The notes: generated by a model from the letters alone, not told the origin. Shown: positions 32,686 to 43,174, counted from the first letter of the stretch. The stretch: 46,493 bases of DNA from an uncultured Lachnospiraceae bacterium (GCA_944380065.1 CALWGM010000026.1:1-46493); one strand, 5' to 3'. Numbers and translations are program-made.

Positions 32686-34629
32686 TTAATACAGCTTCGC
32701 TCCCGCCGGAATACTGTCATCCAGCATCAGCAAATTCAGTCCTTCCTGTCCGTCGTACTCGTACACCGCACTGATCAGCATACCCTCGGAGTCGATTCCC
32801 ATCATCTTCCTCGGCGGCAGATTTGTGATCGCCACACAGGTCTTTCCAACCAGCTCTTCCGGCTCGTAATAGTCGTGAATACCGCTTAAAATCGTGCGTT
32901 TCCGGTCTGTTCCGTCGTTCAGGGTGAACTTCAGAAGCTTCTTTGACTTCGGAACCGCTTCACAGGCTTCCACCTTTACAACCCGGAAATCAGACTTGCT
33001 GAACGTATCGAAATCAACGGCATCCTCAAACAGCGGCTCGACTTTCACCCTGGAAAGATCGATCTTTACCGCCGGTTTTCCCTCTGCCGGATCGGCAGCT
33101 TCCACAGGCTTGTCTGCCTTCGCCTCACCCTTCTTCGGCTCCAGACTCTTCATGGTGGGGAACGCGATCACATCACGTATGGCTGCGCTGTCGGTCAGCA
33201 GCATCACCAGCCGGTCAATGCCGTATCCAATCCCGCCAGTAGGCGGCATACCGATCTCCAGTGCGTTCAGGAAATCTTCGTCCGTATGGTTCGCTTCCTC
33301 ATCCCCTGCTTCAAAAGCGGCGTCCTGCAGCGCGAAACGCTCCCTCTGGTCGATGGGATCGTTCAGCTCAGAATATGCGTTGCACATCTCCCAGGTATTG
33401 ATAAAGAGCTCAAAACGCTCCACTTTCTCCGGATCGGAGGGCTTCTTCTTGGTCAGCGGTGAGATCGCCACCGGATGATCCATGATAAAGGTCGGCTGGA
33501 TCAGCTCCTTCTCACAGTACTCCTCGAAGAACAGGTTGATGATGTCCCCCTTGGTGTGGCGCTCCTCATACTCGATGCCCCGCTCTTTTGCCAGGGCTTT
33601 CGCCTCCTCATCCGTCTTCACCTCATCAAAATCAATACCTGCGTATTTTTTGATGGCGTCATTCATAGTCAGGCGCGCGAACGGCTGTCCCAGGTCAATC
33701 TCAATGCCGTTATAGGTAATCTTGCTGCTGCCGCAGACAGTCTCCGCCAGATAACGGAACATACTCTCGGTCAGCTCCATCATTCCCTCATAATCGGTAT
33801 ACGCCTGATACAGCTCCATCAGTGTAAATTCCGGATTGTGGCGGGTATCCACGCCCTCATTCCGGAACACACGGCCGATCTCATACACTCGCTCCAGGCC
33901 GCCCACAATCAGACGCTTTAAGTACAGCTCCAGAGAAATCCGCAGCTTCACATCCTCATCCAGCGCATTGTAATGGGTCTCAAAGGGCCTGGCTGCCGCG
34001 CCGCCCGCATTGGACACCAGCATGGGGGTCTCCACCTCCATGAATCCCCTGTCATCCAGGAACCTGCGGATCTCTTTGATGATCCTGGAACGCTTGATAA
34101 AGGTCTCTTTGGATTCCGGATTCATGATCAGATCCACATACCGCTGACGGTAGCGCAGGTCTGTATTGGTCAGGCCATGGAACTTCTCGGGAAGCACCTG
34201 CAGACTCTTGGTGAGCAATGTCACTTCCGCCGCGTGGACAGAAATCTCCCCTGTTTTGGTAGTAAACACTTCTCCCCGGATGCCCAGGATATCACCGATA
34301 TCATATTTCTTGAAATCCTTATAGGAATCTTCCCCGATGCTGTCTCTTGCCACGTAAACCTGGATACTGCCCTGCAGATCCTGTACGTTGCAGAAGGACG
34401 CCTTGCCCATCACACGCTTAAACATCATACGCCCTGCGATGGAAACCTCTTTTCCTTCCAGTTCACTGTAGTGATTCCGGATTTCTTCACTGTGGTGTGT
34501 CACATCATATTTTGTAATCTGAAACGGATCCTTCCCCGCTTCCTGCAGATTCTTTAACTTTTCTCTCCGGTTCTTTAAGATCTGGTTCAGATCCTGCTCC
34601 GGCGCGTTTCCCTTCTTCTGTTCTGCCAT
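32686..34629 (-). CDS. lysS: Lysyl-tRNA synthetase with C-terminal tRNA-binding domain
   Basis: 647 aa. It charges tRNA-Lys with lysine in the cytoplasm. An OB-fold anticodon domain ([18 protein letters not shown]) precedes the class II catalytic core: motif 2 [23 protein letters not shown] and motif 3 [26 protein letters not shown]. After an acidic/proline linker, residues ~540-647 form a Trbp111/MetRS-C-type tRNA-binding OB fold ([36 protein letters not shown]). That appended domain is absent from E. coli LysS and is common in Lachnospiraceae. It follows greA closely, probably in one transcript. Confidence 0.96.
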   Translation of the reverse strand: MAEQKKGNAPEQDLNQILKNRREKLKNLQEAGKDPFQITKYDVTHHSEEIRNHYSELEGKEVSIAGRMMFKRVMGKASFCNVQDLQGSIQVYVARDSIGEDSYKDFKKYDIGDILGIRGEVFTTKTGEISVHAAEVTLLTKSLQVLPEKFHGLTNTDLRYRQRYVDLIMNPESKETFIKRSRIIKEIRRFLDDRGFMEVETPMLVSNAGGAAARPFETHYNALDEDVKLRISLELYLKRLIVGGLERVYEIGRVFRNEGVDTRHNPEFTLMELYQAYTDYEGMMELTESMFRYLAETVCGSSKITYNGIEIDLGQPFARLTMNDAIKKYAGIDFDEVKTDEEAKALAKERGIEYEERHTKGDIINLFFEEYCEKELIQPTFIMDHPVAISPLTKKKPSDPEKVERFELFINTWEMCNAYSELNDPIDQRERFALQDAAFEAGDEEANHTDEDFLNALEIGMPPTGGIGYGIDRLVMLLTDSAAIRDVIAFPTMKSLEPKKGEAKADKPVEAADPAEGKPAVKIDLSRVKVEPLFEDAVDFDTFSKSDFRVVKVEACEAVPKSKKLLKFTLNDGTDRKRTILSGIHDYYEPEELVGKTCVAITNLPPRKMMGIDSEGMLISAVYEYDGQEGLNLLMLDDSIPAGAKLY

Positions 34630-34666
34630 TTTCTATTCTCCTGTCTTCTCCGTCCGTTCTCCCGCA

Positions 34667-35146
34667 TTAATTAGATCTCTGAATCTCCAGAACCTTGTAC
34701 TGCAGTACGCCGGCCTGGGTCTCCACATTTACTGTATCGCCGACTCTGGCTCCGATCAGCGCCCGTCCTACCGGGGATTCGTTGGAAATCTTGCCTTTCA
34801 GGCTGTTGGCCTCGGTGGAACCTACGATCTTGTACTCTAACTCCTCGTCGAACTCACAGTCTAAAATACGCACCTGGCAGCCCACACTGATCTTGTCCAG
34901 ATCAACCTCATCTTCTACCACAACCTCGGCATTCTTCAGGATCTTCTCGATCTCCTCGATCCGCGCCTCAATATCGCGCTGCTCATCCTTGGCTGCGTCA
35001 TACTCCGCGTTCTCGGACAGGTCGCCCTGCTCTCTGGCCTCTTTGATCTTCTGGGCCACCTCTTTCCGCTTGACCACCTTCAGATCCTGTAATTCGTTTT
35101 CCAGTTTCTGCAATCCCTGATAAGTTAAAAGATTCTTTTTGCTCAT
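34667..35146 (-). CDS. greA: Transcription elongation factor GreA
   Basis: 159 aa. It rescues arrested RNA polymerase by stimulating transcript cleavage. The N-terminal coiled coil (LTYQGLQKLENELQDLK through EAREQGDLSENAEYDAAKDEQRDIEARIEEIE) carries the acidic tip with its DLSENAEYDAAK motif. The C-terminal FKBP-like domain ends in NESPVGRALIGARVGDTVNV. The ATG at 35144-35146 follows GGAGGAGA. It is 37 bases upstream of lysS. Confidence 0.96.
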   Translation of the reverse strand: MSKKNLLTYQGLQKLENELQDLKVVKRKEVAQKIKEAREQGDLSENAEYDAAKDEQRDIEARIEEIEKILKNAEVVVEDEVDLDKISVGCQVRILDCEFDEELEYKIVGSTEANSLKGKISNESPVGRALIGARVGDTVNVETQAGVLQYKVLEIQRSN

Positions 35147-35223
35147 TGATCTGTCTCCTCCTGCCGGCAATTTTCTCTATACTGAACTGCGATCCTGCCG
35201 TTTCCCGGCGGAAAACCGGCGGA

Positions 35224-35940
35224 TCATGATCTATCATTCTTTTTCACCCTGACAGCCAACCTATTATAACCAATCGGTACATTGATGTCAAGGTAATCTT
35301 CTTTCGGTTTTTCCTTATTTTCTGCGGCTTCCGGGGTATTTTCTGCTTCCGCCGGATCCGGACTCCCGCCCGCTTCCGGCGCATGGATTTCTTCCTGCTT
35401 CAGGATCTCCCAGCGCCGTTTCTGAAACGGCAGGTAGATCCTGTCCCCGGAAAAAAGTTCCCTGTGCAGCGGCTGGTTCCTCTCAAAATCCAGAACCATA
35501 TTTCCATACAGTGGTTCCTCCCCGCTTTTCGGCACGATGCGCACGATCAGCCCGTACTCTTCTTCCATGCGCAGCTTCCAGTCAGTAAAATACTGCGGCC
35601 TGTCCGTACAGATCTCCAGAAAATTTAATCCCTGCTCCATCTGTGCCAGCGCCTGATCCACATCGTCCTCCTCACCGAAATGCTGTCCCGGCATATCCGT
35701 GTCGATCACAATCGGCCGGAAGGCGCGGTAGTCCATCCCTTTTCGGCGCAGTACGGCTTCCATAACCTGCCGGCTGTACGCCAGAAACGGATTCTCCCAG
35801 GGCGCTTCCGCCTCTTTCCCGCAGCCGCTCTCATTTCCTTTCTCTTTCCGCCGCCGGCGCAGACGGATCCTTCTAATCAGATCCCCTATCTTCCCCGCTG
35901 CTTCTTTCTTCCGCTTTTTCCACCATGTTTCCCCGGACAT
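35224..35940 (-). CDS. Conserved hypothetical protein between dusB and greA
   Basis: 238 aa of no family I recognise. A strongly basic N-terminus (KKRKKEAAGK.. RRIRLRRRRKEK) is followed by a globular core with IVIDTDMPGQHFGEEDDVDQALAQMEQGLNFLEI and LPFQKRRWEILKQEE, and then an acidic Pro/Ala/Glu-rich stretch before a conserved end DINVPIGYNRLAVRVKK. There is no signal or membrane segment. The ribosome site CAGGTTAA lies inside a hairpin arm (35967-35974), so translation may be held back. It sits 81 bases downstream of dusB on the same strand. Confidence 0.75.
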   Translation of the reverse strand: MSGETWWKKRKKEAAGKIGDLIRRIRLRRRRKEKGNESGCGKEAEAPWENPFLAYSRQVMEAVLRRKGMDYRAFRPIVIDTDMPGQHFGEEDDVDQALAQMEQGLNFLEICTDRPQYFTDWKLRMEEEYGLIVRIVPKSGEEPLYGNMVLDFERNQPLHRELFSGDRIYLPFQKRRWEILKQEEIHAPEAGGSPDPAEAENTPEAAENKEKPKEDYLDINVPIGYNRLAVRVKKNDRS

Positions 35941-35944
35941 AACA

Positions 35945-35974
35945 TTAACCTGCAGATTTTTCTCTACAGGTTAA
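35945..35974 (-). promoter_or_regulatory. Hairpin in the leader of the hypothetical gene
   Basis: TTAACCTG (35945-35952) and CAGGTTAA (35967-35974) are perfect complements around a 14-base loop. The minus-strand arm next to the ATG contains the AGG of the likely ribosome site. No T run follows, so it is not a clear terminator. Confidence 0.4.
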
Positions 35975-36021
35975 TCTATGACTCTTTTCTTATTCTTATA
36001 CGTCTTTTCCGGGAATCTGCG

Positions 36022-36999
36022 TCATCTTTTTCCCATCCGCACCATCGCGGCAAACAGCTGCTTTAGCTGGTCATAATTCTCCACTTCGTTAATCTGTCCC
36101 CGCAGTCTGGATGAATTCGGATATCCGGCGGTATACCAGGCTGCGTGCTTTCTGATTTCCCGGATACCGATGTATTCGCCTTTTGTCTCAATCTGCATCC
36201 TGGCGTGCCGCAGCACCATCTCCACCACTTCTTCCATCGTCGGCCGGGGAAGATCCTCCCCCGTTTCCAGCTTATGCAGGATCTGGGCAAAAATCCAGGG
36301 ATTTCCCTGCGCCCCCCGGCCAATCATGAAACCGTCGCAGCCAGTCTCCGCCTTCATACGCAGCACATCCTCCGCTGTGTGCAGGTCGCCGTTTCCGATC
36401 ACCGGGATGGACACCGCCTCTTTCACCTGACGGATGATATCCCAGTCGGCTTTTCCGGCATAATATTGCTGCCGGGTCCGTCCGTGAACCGCCACCGCCG
36501 CCACGCCGCAGTCCTCCGCAATCTTCGCGATCTCCACCGCGTTCACATGATCGTCGTCGAATCCTTTGCGGATCTTTACCGTAACCGGCTTACGGACTGC
36601 CTTCACTAATTTCCGCAGGATTTCCTCCGCCCGGGCAGGATCCCGCATCAGCGCGGATCCCTCCCCGTTATTCACCACTTTGGGAACCGGGCAGCCCATA
36701 TTAAAATCCAGTATATCAAACGGCCGCTCCTCGATCTGCGCCGCAATCTCCGCCAGGATATCCGCGTCTGAGCCAAACAGCTGCAGCGATACCGGGTGTT
36801 CCCGGGGATCAATCTCCAACAGCTTTTCTGTATGTTTATTCCGATAATAAATGGCCTTCGCGCTGACCATCTCCATGCACAGCAGCCCGGCTCCCTGCTC
36901 CCGGCACAGCAAACGAAATGGCAGGTCTGTCACTCCTGCCATTGGCGCCAGAATCAGAGGATTGTCCAGAACCACTGTTCCTATTCGCAATGTATCCAT
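36022..36999 (-). CDS. dusB: tRNA-dihydrouridine synthase
   Basis: 325 aa FMN-dependent TIM-barrel enzyme that reduces uridine to dihydrouridine in t[16 protein letters not shown] opens the barrel, [24 protein letters not shown] carries the catalytic cysteine loop, and the phosphate-binding segment is PVIGNGDL with [15 protein letters not shown]. The C-terminal helical part ([26 protein letters not shown]) is typical of DusB. The ATG at 36997-36999 follows AGGAAAAGA; the in-frame extension upstream has no ribosome site. It is next to coaX on the same strand. Confidence 0.93.
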   Translation of the reverse strand: MDTLRIGTVVLDNPLILAPMAGVTDLPFRLLCREQGAGLLCMEMVSAKAIYYRNKHTEKLLEIDPREHPVSLQLFGSDADILAEIAAQIEERPFDILDFNMGCPVPKVVNNGEGSALMRDPARAEEILRKLVKAVRKPVTVKIRKGFDDDHVNAVEIAKIAEDCGVAAVAVHGRTRQQYYAGKADWDIIRQVKEAVSIPVIGNGDLHTAEDVLRMKAETGCDGFMIGRGAQGNPWIFAQILHKLETGEDLPRPTMEEVVEMVLRHARMQIETKGEYIGIREIRKHAAWYTAGYPNSSRLRGQINEVENYDQLKQLFAAMVRMGKR

Positions 37000-37051
37000 T
37001 CTTTTCCTGCCATTTTCTTTGATCACGCGGCGGAAGCCCCGCCGGCGCATC

Positions 37052-37825
37052 TCACTGTTTTTTCTGTTTCTCAAAAATCAGGCGCATGCCCTTCAGCGTC
37101 AGCATGGGATCATAGACGTCGATCACGTCAGTTTCCTTTTCAATGATCCTGCCCAGCCCGCCGGTGGCAACCACCTTCACATTCTCCCGGCCAAACTCTT
37201 TTTTCATCTGCCGGACAATGTACTCCGTCTGTCCCACCTGGCCAAACACCAGCCCTGCCTGCATACAGGCGATGGTCTCCTGCGCCAGGATGCTCTTCGG
37301 CTTCTTAATCTCAAACTCCGGCAGCTTGGCCGCCATGCTCCACATGGCCTGGGCGGAAGTCCGGATGCCCGGCGCGATCACGCAGGCGGTAAAGGTACCG
37401 TCCTCGTCCACCAGGTCAAAAGTCGTCGCCGTTCCGTAATCGATCACGATCGCCGGCCCGCCGTACAGCTCATAAACCGCCGCCGCGTCCACGATCCGGT
37501 CTGCCCCCACCTGCCGGGGATTGCGTCCCGCCACGCGGATCCCGGTGCGGATGCCGGCCTCAATGATAATCGGCTTACAGTGAAAATATTTAATAATCGC
37601 GCTGGTCAGCGAATGCATCACATTGGGAACCACCGACGCCACGATCACATCCGTGATATCCTCCACCTTCACCTCATTATGTTCCAGAAGCTCACACATC
37701 ACCATCCCGTATTCGTCCGACGTCCGGGTCTGGATCGTCGTCATCCGGAATGTCGTACGCAGCTTCTTTCCATTGAAAACCCCCAGCGTTATATTTGTAT
37801 TTCCAATATCTACCGTCAGCAACAT
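37052..37825 (-). CDS. coaX: Type III pantothenate kinase
   Basis: 257 aa. It phosphorylates pantothenate, the first step of CoA synthesis, and has the ASKHA fold. [17 protein letters not shown] is the phosphate-1 motif. [40 protein letters not shown] and [11 protein letters not shown] are the family signatures. The ATG at 37823-37825 lies two bases after the stop of the upstream gene, with GGGAGGAC before it. Confidence 0.95.
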   Translation of the reverse strand: MLLTVDIGNTNITLGVFNGKKLRTTFRMTTIQTRTSDEYGMVMCELLEHNEVKVEDITDVIVASVVPNVMHSLTSAIIKYFHCKPIIIEAGIRTGIRVAGRNPRQVGADRIVDAAAVYELYGGPAIVIDYGTATTFDLVDEDGTFTACVIAPGIRTSAQAMWSMAAKLPEFEIKKPKSILAQETIACMQAGLVFGQVGQTEYIVRQMKKEFGRENVKVVATGGLGRIIEKETDVIDVYDPMLTLKGMRLIFEKQKKQ

Positions 37826-37827
37826 GA

Positions 37828-38166
37828 CTACTCGTCCTCCCACACTTCACCCAGGAAAAATACACGGTAATACATTTCCAGGGATTCTAAAAAATCCGCC
37901 TTCTGCGCCTGGATCTGTTTGATCTTCAGCACGCTTCCGATCTCATCATATAACAGATCCTCTTCATTGGCGTCTGTTTCAAAATTCAGGTTTCCTTCTT
38001 CATCAAACCGCAGCAGCAGCGTGCCGCCCACATCCTCCGTATACAGCACACACATAATCTTCAGTTCCTCCCGTATGCCCTCCGGAAGCCCCTCAAATTC
38101 AGGATTCAGATAAAACTGCTTTGTGTATGCGCTGGATGCGCAGAGCACGGTTCCTTCCTCATACAT
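37828..38166 (-). CDS. Small acidic conserved protein (DUF6145-like)
   Basis: 112 aa, strongly acidic, no membrane segment. It contains a repeated acyl-type core LYTEDVGGTLLLRFDEEGNLNFETDANEEDLLYDEIGS. From memory it matches the DUF6145 proteins found beside birA and coaX in Lachnospiraceae; no function is known. The ATG at 38164-38166 follows AGGAGGAATGTT. Its stop is two bases before the coaX start, so the two are translated together. Confidence 0.75.
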   Translation of the reverse strand: MYEEGTVLCASSAYTKQFYLNPEFEGLPEGIREELKIMCVLYTEDVGGTLLLRFDEEGNLNFETDANEEDLLYDEIGSVLKIKQIQAQKADFLESLEMYYRVFFLGEVWEDE

Positions 38167-38242
38167 AACATTCCTCCTGCAGATTTACGTTTTACCATTC
38201 GCCGCTGCGCAGGCCGTCAGACCTGGTACGGCGGTGTCCCGG

Positions 38243-39223
38243 CTATACATACCCGTAAACGCCCCTGACCGAAACCTCCCCCGCAGACACTGCGGCAAGT
38301 CCGTCTTCTGTCTCCACCAGCAGTTCCCCGCGCGCATTGATTCCCTGTGCCATTCCTGTAAACTCAGTCCTCAGGTCGCACACCCGAACCCGCCTGCCCC
38401 GGTTGATCAGATGCTCATTATAAATGGCCTTCAGCCCCTGCAGGTCCTGTGTCTGCAGATAGCGGGTATAATAGGGTTCAAAACAATTCAGCACCTCCGC
38501 TGCCAGCCGGGCCCGGCAGACGGCCTTCCCGGTCTGCCGGTACACAGAAGTGGCCATCTCCTGCACCCCGTCCGGGAACTCCCGGTTGTGCACATTGATT
38601 CCCACGCCGATCACGATATGGTTGATATAATCCACCTGGGCGCTCATCTCCGTCAGAATCCCGCAGATTTTTCTGCCGTCGCAGACAATATCATTGGGCC
38701 ATTTGATCCAGGCGTCCAGACCGGCCGCCTGTTTCAGGGCATCCCGCACAGCCATTCCCATCACCAGGGTCAGCATGGAGGCATTTCCCGGTTCAATCTC
38801 CGGCTTCAGCAGCAGCGTCATAAAGATCCCCTCTCCCTTCCGGGAATCCCAGGCTCTTCCCCGGCGCCCTTTGCCGGCAGTCTGTTCTTCTGCCGCCAGC
38901 ACCAGTCCATGCCCGGCGCCATCCTCCGCCGCCCGTTTTGCCTCATTGTTTGTGGAATCCACACTGTCATATACGCGGATCTCCCCTCCTGCCCAATCGG
39001 TATGGAGAAACTGCCGGATCCGTTCTGCGCTGAGCAGATCCGGCTCTGTCAGCAGCCGGTAACCCCGGTTCCGGACAGCCTCGATCTCATATCCTGTTTC
39101 CTCCAACTGGCGGATCGCCTTCCAGATGCTGGTCCGCGATACGCCAAACTGTTGGCTGATCTCCTGCCCGGACAAAAATCCGTCCTTTTCCCGCAGCAGC
39201 TTCAGGATCTGTTCTCTCAGCAT
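38243..39223 (-). CDS. birA: Biotin-[acetyl-CoA-carboxylase] ligase / biotin operon repressor
   Basis: 326 aa bifunctional BirA. Residues 1-65 form the winged HTH ([34 protein letters not shown]). The catalytic domain contains DSTNNEAKR, the biotinyl-AMP loop [33 protein letters not shown] and VGIGINV. A C-terminal SH3-like domain starts near residue 275. It attaches biotin to carboxylases and, given the HTH, can repress biotin genes. Its start overlaps the end of argF by 7 bases. Confidence 0.95.
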   Translation of the reverse strand: MLREQILKLLREKDGFLSGQEISQQFGVSRTSIWKAIRQLEETGYEIEAVRNRGYRLLTEPDLLSAERIRQFLHTDWAGGEIRVYDSVDSTNNEAKRAAEDGAGHGLVLAAEEQTAGKGRRGRAWDSRKGEGIFMTLLLKPEIEPGNASMLTLVMGMAVRDALKQAAGLDAWIKWPNDIVCDGRKICGILTEMSAQVDYINHIVIGVGINVHNREFPDGVQEMATSVYRQTGKAVCRARLAAEVLNCFEPYYTRYLQTQDLQGLKAIYNEHLINRGRRVRVCDLRTEFTGMAQGINARGELLVETEDGLAAVSAGEVSVRGVYGYV

Positions 39224-40221
39224 ATCCCGTCTGCCCCGCCCAGCGTTGCCAGCATCACGGCCTTGATGGTATGCATCCGGTTTTCCGCCTCGTCAAATAC
39301 GATCGACTGCGGGCTCTCAAATACTTCGTCCGTTACTTCCATCTCATCCAGACCGTACTTTTCATGGATCTGTTCCCCGATCACCGTTTTCAGGTCATGG
39401 AACGCAGGCAGACAATGCATGAATCTGCACTGCGGACCGGCATTCTCCATCAGCGCGGCGGTCACCCGGTAAGGAGTCAGATCCCGGATCCGCTCCTCCC
39501 ACACAGCGTCCGGCTCTCCCATGGAAACCCAGACATCCGTATAAATCACGTCAGCATCCTTCGTTCCCGCCAGCGCGTCCTCCGTCAGCTCAATCGTCGC
39601 CCCGGTCTCCGCCGCGATGGCCCGGCAGGTTTCCACCAATCCGGGATCCGGAAAATATTTTTTGTTGGTGCATGCTGTAAAATGCAGTCCTAATTTCGCA
39701 CTGACCACCATCAGGGAGTTCCCCATATTATAACGGGCATCCCCCATATAGGTAAGGCGGATCCCCTTCAGATGCCCGAAATGTTCGCGGATCGTCAGCA
39801 TATCCGCCAGCATCTGTGTGGGATGGAATTCATTGGTCAGGCCATTCCACACCGGAACCCCCGCATATTCTGCCAGTTCTTCCACAATCGTCTGTTCAAA
39901 GCCCCGGTATTCAATACCGTCATAAATCCGCCCCAGCACCCGGGCCGTGTCGGCAATGCTTTCTTTTTTCCCGATCTGCGAAGCAGACGGATCCAGAAAT
40001 GTGGCATGCATCCCCAGATCATAAGCGGCCACCTCGAAAGAACAGCGGGTACGGGTGCTGGATTTTTCAAAAATCAGCGCCACATTCCTGCCGCGGAGGG
40101 TGTCGTGCAGGATCCCCTGTTTCTTTTTTGCCTTCAGCTCTGCCGCCAGGTCAATCAAATATGTAATCTCCTCCGGAGTAAAATCCAGCAGCTTTAAAAA
40201 ATTCCTACCCTTTAAATTCAT
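39217..40221 (-). CDS. argF: Ornithine carbamoyltransferase
   Basis: 334 aa. It joins carbamoyl phosphate and ornithine to citrulline for arginine synthesis (or the reverse in the deiminase pathway). The carbamoyl phosphate site is [12 protein letters not shown], followed by [34 protein letters not shown] and the ornithine-binding MHCLPAFHD motif are intact. The ATG at 40219-40221 follows GGAGGAC. It is followed directly by birA with overlap. No other arginine genes are in the window. Confidence 0.95.
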   Translation of the reverse strand: MNLKGRNFLKLLDFTPEEITYLIDLAAELKAKKKQGILHDTLRGRNVALIFEKSSTRTRCSFEVAAYDLGMHATFLDPSASQIGKKESIADTARVLGRIYDGIEYRGFEQTIVEELAEYAGVPVWNGLTNEFHPTQMLADMLTIREHFGHLKGIRLTYMGDARYNMGNSLMVVSAKLGLHFTACTNKKYFPDPGLVETCRAIAAETGATIELTEDALAGTKDADVIYTDVWVSMGEPDAVWEERIRDLTPYRVTAALMENAGPQCRFMHCLPAFHDLKTVIGEQIHEKYGLDEMEVTDEVFESPQSIVFDEAENRMHTIKAVMLATLGGADGIC

Positions 40222-40286
40222 CTCACATGTCCTCCATTGAAATCAGCCCCGCCCCGATGGCGGCGGCTCCCTGTGCAATGAGAAGC

Positions 40287-40310
40287 GGGCTGCCTGAAAG
40301 GAAGCAGCCC
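40287..40310 (-). terminator. Hairpin downstream of the SPFH gene (weak terminator candidate)
   Basis: GGGCTGC (40287-40293) and GCAGCCC (40304-40310) form a 7-bp stem, but no clear T run follows on the minus strand. The argF start region begins about 65 bases further on. Confidence 0.35.
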
Positions 40311-40335
40311 TGCTCATCTGATTGTCTTCTCCGTT

Positions 40336-41271
40336 TTATTTTGCGTCCTTTACATCTGCGGCAACTTCCACAACAGACTTTGCCAGCCCCGCGATCCCCT
40401 GGATCTCCGAAGGGATGATGATCTTGGTGGCCTGGCCGTCCGCCGCCTTGGCAAACGCTTCCAGACTCTTGATCTGCAGAACAGCCGCATCCGGCTCCGC
40501 CTCTTTCAGGAAACGCAGACCATCCGCATTCGCCTGCTGGATCCGCAGGATCGCCTCTGCCTGACCTTCCGCCTCCTTGATCGTCGCCTCGCGCTTCGCC
40601 TCCGCCCGGAGGATCGCCGCCCGTTTTTCTGCCTCCGCATCCAGGATCGCAGATTCTTTTTTACCTTCTGCCACTAAGATGGTGGATTTTTTCTCACCCT
40701 CTGCCCGGAGAATCGCTTCCCGGCGCTCACGCTCCGCCTTCATCTGCTTCTCCATGGCTTCCTGAATCGCCTGCGGCGGGATAATATTCTTTAACTCGAC
40801 CCGGTTCACCTTGATGCCCCAGGGATCTGTGGCGATATCCAGCGAAGCCCGCATCTTGGTGTTGATCGTCTCCCTGGAAGTCAGCGTCTCATCCAGCTCC
40901 AGGTCACCGATGATATTCCGCAGCGTGGTGGCCGTCAGGTTCTCAATGGCCATGATGGGATTCTCCACACCGTAGGCAAACAGCTTCGGATCCGTGATCT
41001 GGAAAAACACCACCGTATCAATCCGCATGGTAACGTTATCCTGCGTGATCACAGGCTGCGGCGCAAAGTCTACCACCTGTTCTTTTAAAAGCACCCGCTT
41101 TGCCACCCGGTCGATAAACGGCACTTTGAAATGAAGCCCTACCTCCCAGGTGCCCTGGTAAGCGCCCAGACGCTCTACCACAAACGCATTGGCCTGGGGA
41201 ACGATCTTCACACAGGATACCAGCACCAGAATCACAATAATAATCACAACAATAACAGCAATCCAGAACAT
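40336..41271 (-). CDS. SPFH/band-7 (stomatin-like) membrane protein
   Basis: 311 aa. One N-terminal membrane helix (FWIAVIVVIIIVILVLVSCVKI) leads into the SPFH domain (VPQANAFVVERLGAYQGTWEVGLHFKVPFIDRVAKRV, then QPVITQDNVTMRIDTVVFFQITDP). After it comes a long Ala/Glu/Arg coiled coil from about residue 185 (MEKQMKAERERREAILRAEGEKK). Such proteins oligomerise in membrane microdomains. The NfeD gene lies 27 bases upstream on the same strand, the classic partner arrangement. Confidence 0.92.
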   Translation of the reverse strand: MFWIAVIVVIIIVILVLVSCVKIVPQANAFVVERLGAYQGTWEVGLHFKVPFIDRVAKRVLLKEQVVDFAPQPVITQDNVTMRIDTVVFFQITDPKLFAYGVENPIMAIENLTATTLRNIIGDLELDETLTSRETINTKMRASLDIATDPWGIKVNRVELKNIIPPQAIQEAMEKQMKAERERREAILRAEGEKKSTILVAEGKKESAILDAEAEKRAAILRAEAKREATIKEAEGQAEAILRIQQANADGLRFLKEAEPDAAVLQIKSLEAFAKAADGQATKIIIPSEIQGIAGLAKSVVEVAADVKDAK

Positions 41272-41298
41272 AATGTCCTCCTTTCGTCTCCTGCCGTT

Positions 41299-41757
41299 CT
41301 ATTCCGCCGTCTGCCCGCCGGACGGTTCCACGATCAGCTTTACTCCCCTGACCTCGCGGATCGTCACCTGCGTCCCTTTTGCAATCGGCTCATCACAGAC
41401 ATTGCGGGCCATCCATTCCTGTCCCTGGACTGACGCGCTCCCCTTTGCCTGTACATTATCAATATCTTCTGTTACTACAGCGGTCTGACCAATCAGACCC
41501 TGTACATTCGTCTGTACCCGCCCGTGGTTAAACCGCTTCCTGGCCCAGGGCCGTACCAGTATCAGAAGCACAAAGGATACTGCAAGGAACAGCAGCATCT
41601 GCACGGGAAAGCTGACGTCTGTCATACTCACAAACAATCCCACCAGCGCACCGCCGGCAAACCAGATCGTCGTCAGCCCCAACGTAATCAGCTCGATGAC
41701 AACCATCGCCGCAAACACAACAATCCAGAATATCACCAGCTGCATCTCTACTCCCAT
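41299..41757 (-). CDS. NfeD-like membrane protein
   Basis: 152 aa. Two to three membrane helices in the first ~75 residues (LVIFWIVVFAAMVVIELIT, LLFLAVSFVLLILVRPWA) precede a C-terminal OB fold (GLIGQTAVVTEDIDNVQAKGSASVQGQEWMARN). This is the short NfeD form without protease domain. The ATG at 41757 follows GGGAGGCG; a second ATG four codons later is possible. It should work with the SPFH protein encoded next. Confidence 0.9.
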   Translation of the reverse strand: MGVEMQLVIFWIVVFAAMVVIELITLGLTTIWFAGGALVGLFVSMTDVSFPVQMLLFLAVSFVLLILVRPWARKRFNHGRVQTNVQGLIGQTAVVTEDIDNVQAKGSASVQGQEWMARNVCDEPIAKGTQVTIREVRGVKLIVEPSGGQTAE

Positions 41758-41839
41758 ATGTCGCCTCCCTGTCGTTTTTTCTCTTGTATCATACTATATT
41801 TTATCCGCTTTTACAACCAAAAACACGCCCTGCTTCCGC

Positions 41840-41892
41840 AAAACCAGAAAGTCCGTCAGGGGCAGGCGTAAAACCGGCCGCCCCTGACGGAC
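41840..41892 (-). terminator. Terminator of the SleB-type hydrolase gene
   Basis: GTCCGTCAGGGGC (41851-41863) and its exact complement (41880-41892) form a 13-bp stem, followed on the minus strand by TTTCTGGTTTT. Confidence 0.85.
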
Positions 41893-41914
41893 TCCATTTG
41901 CATCCTTTTCTTTT

Positions 41915-43009
41915 TTAGTAGAACACCTGGTTCCCGATCATGGTTCCATTGCCGGAACCTGCATGGAAAAACTTTGCCCCGCCGGTATTGTCCACGCCGC
42001 TCATCGCCTCGCGTGCAGCCTGGTAACAGCTGGAAGAAATTTTCCCGCTGCTTAATACCCGCGCAAGCTTCCCGCTGGCAACCGGTGAGAACTGCCCCTT
42101 CTGGTAAATCACGCCGGAAATCGAGTTGGGGAAAGAACTGCTTTTTACACGGTTCATCACAACCGCGCCTACCGCCAGCTGGCCTGCATAGCACTCGCCG
42201 CCTGCCTCACACTGGATGATTGCAGCCAGCAGAGTTACCTCATCGGAAGATGCGCTGACCGCCACGCTGTCGGAAGATCCGCCTGCACTCTGGCCGGCAG
42301 CCTGCTGTGCCGCTGCCCTTGCCGCCGCCTGCTGCTCTAGAATTTCCTCCATGCTCATGGCCTCTTCCACATGCATGGCAACATCCACATAGTCTGCGGA
42401 TACATACGCCGCTGTGCCGTTTAAGTCTACCTGTACCCAGCCGTCCTCTTTTTCCGCACCTGCCGTTTCACCGGAAACCGTCAGGACTGCGCCCTGGTCT
42501 GCCACATCCAGGATTTTCGCATCCGTCCCTGCCGCCTCGCGGATCCGCAGACCGTCAGTTGTTACAGTTGCCCGGGTCTCGCAGAGCTCGCCGGCCTGTG
42601 CCTCAGCCTCTTCCTCAAACAGGCAGTACTCATTCTTCACATATCCTTCCACATCCCCGGATACGATCTTTGTCCACTCGTCGCCTTTTTCAATAATATC
42701 TGCAGCAGCTCCGCGGCTCATCTTGCCAACAACCTCTGCGTCTGCGTTTGCCCCGCTCCGCACGGTCAGGCTGGAATCCTCTTCCACAAGCGCCAGCAGT
42801 CTGCCTTCCCATTCTGATTTTTCTTCCTGATTTGTCTCCTGTAAATTCTCTGCTGAATCACTGTCGACAGCATTGATTGCTTCCATTGCAGCAAAAGACG
42901 CGTTGGAAACAGTTTCTGCGGCACTGACAGAAACGGCTGACGGGATGGATACCATAACGGCGGCTGCCGCGACAATTCCAAGTTCCATAACCAATTTTCT
43001 GAATTTCAT
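41915..43009 (-). CDS. Secreted cell-wall hydrolase: two SH3 domains and a SleB-type catalytic domain
   Basis: 364 aa. A signal peptide (LGIVAAAAVMVSIPSAVSVSAA) is followed by two bacterial SH3 modules (SSLTVRSGANADAEVVGKMSRGA, and TTDGLRIREAAGTDAKIL), an Ala/Gln-rich linker, and a C-terminal Hydrolase_2/SleB domain (EVTLLAAIIQCEAGGECYAGQLAVGAVVMNRVKS ... FSPVASGKL) with its catalytic Glu in QCEAGGE. It should cleave peptidoglycan glycan strands during vegetative growth or germination. The ATG at 43007-43009 follows AGGAGGTC. Confidence 0.92.
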   Translation of the reverse strand: MKFRKLVMELGIVAAAAVMVSIPSAVSVSAAETVSNASFAAMEAINAVDSDSAENLQETNQEEKSEWEGRLLALVEEDSSLTVRSGANADAEVVGKMSRGAAADIIEKGDEWTKIVSGDVEGYVKNEYCLFEEEAEAQAGELCETRATVTTDGLRIREAAGTDAKILDVADQGAVLTVSGETAGAEKEDGWVQVDLNGTAAYVSADYVDVAMHVEEAMSMEEILEQQAAARAAAQQAAGQSAGGSSDSVAVSASSDEVTLLAAIIQCEAGGECYAGQLAVGAVVMNRVKSSSFPNSISGVIYQKGQFSPVASGKLARVLSSGKISSSCYQAAREAMSGVDNTGGAKFFHAGSGNGTMIGNQVFY

Positions 43010-43145
43010 TTGACCTCCTGTGCTCTGTCTTTTCATACAAAGCTTCTTTTTCAAAAATTAAGTTTTGTAAGACGTATTACATTTGTGTTATATATTACTC
43101 ATTTCCGTTAAATTTGTTACGGAATTGTTACAAAACTTTTCGGAG

Positions 43146-43174
43146 ATTATAACAGTGGATTTCTGGTGTGTCAA
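43146..43174 (-). promoter_or_regulatory. Consensus promoter of the wall hydrolase gene
   Basis: TTGACA (43169-43174) and TATAAT (43146-43151) with a 17-base spacer, a perfect consensus. The AT-rich leader of ~130 bases holds TTCCGT/ACGGAA arms (near 43106-43127), two GTAACAA direct repeats, and a TGTAA-N6-TTACA palindrome near 43067-43082. These could be regulator sites; no known riboswitch is recognised. Confidence 0.8.

Noticed and set aside
43010-43145. c-di-AMP (ydaO-type) riboswitch ahead of the wall hydrolase
   Set aside because: The leader is only ~130 bases, AT-rich, and lacks the conserved GC helices of that class.
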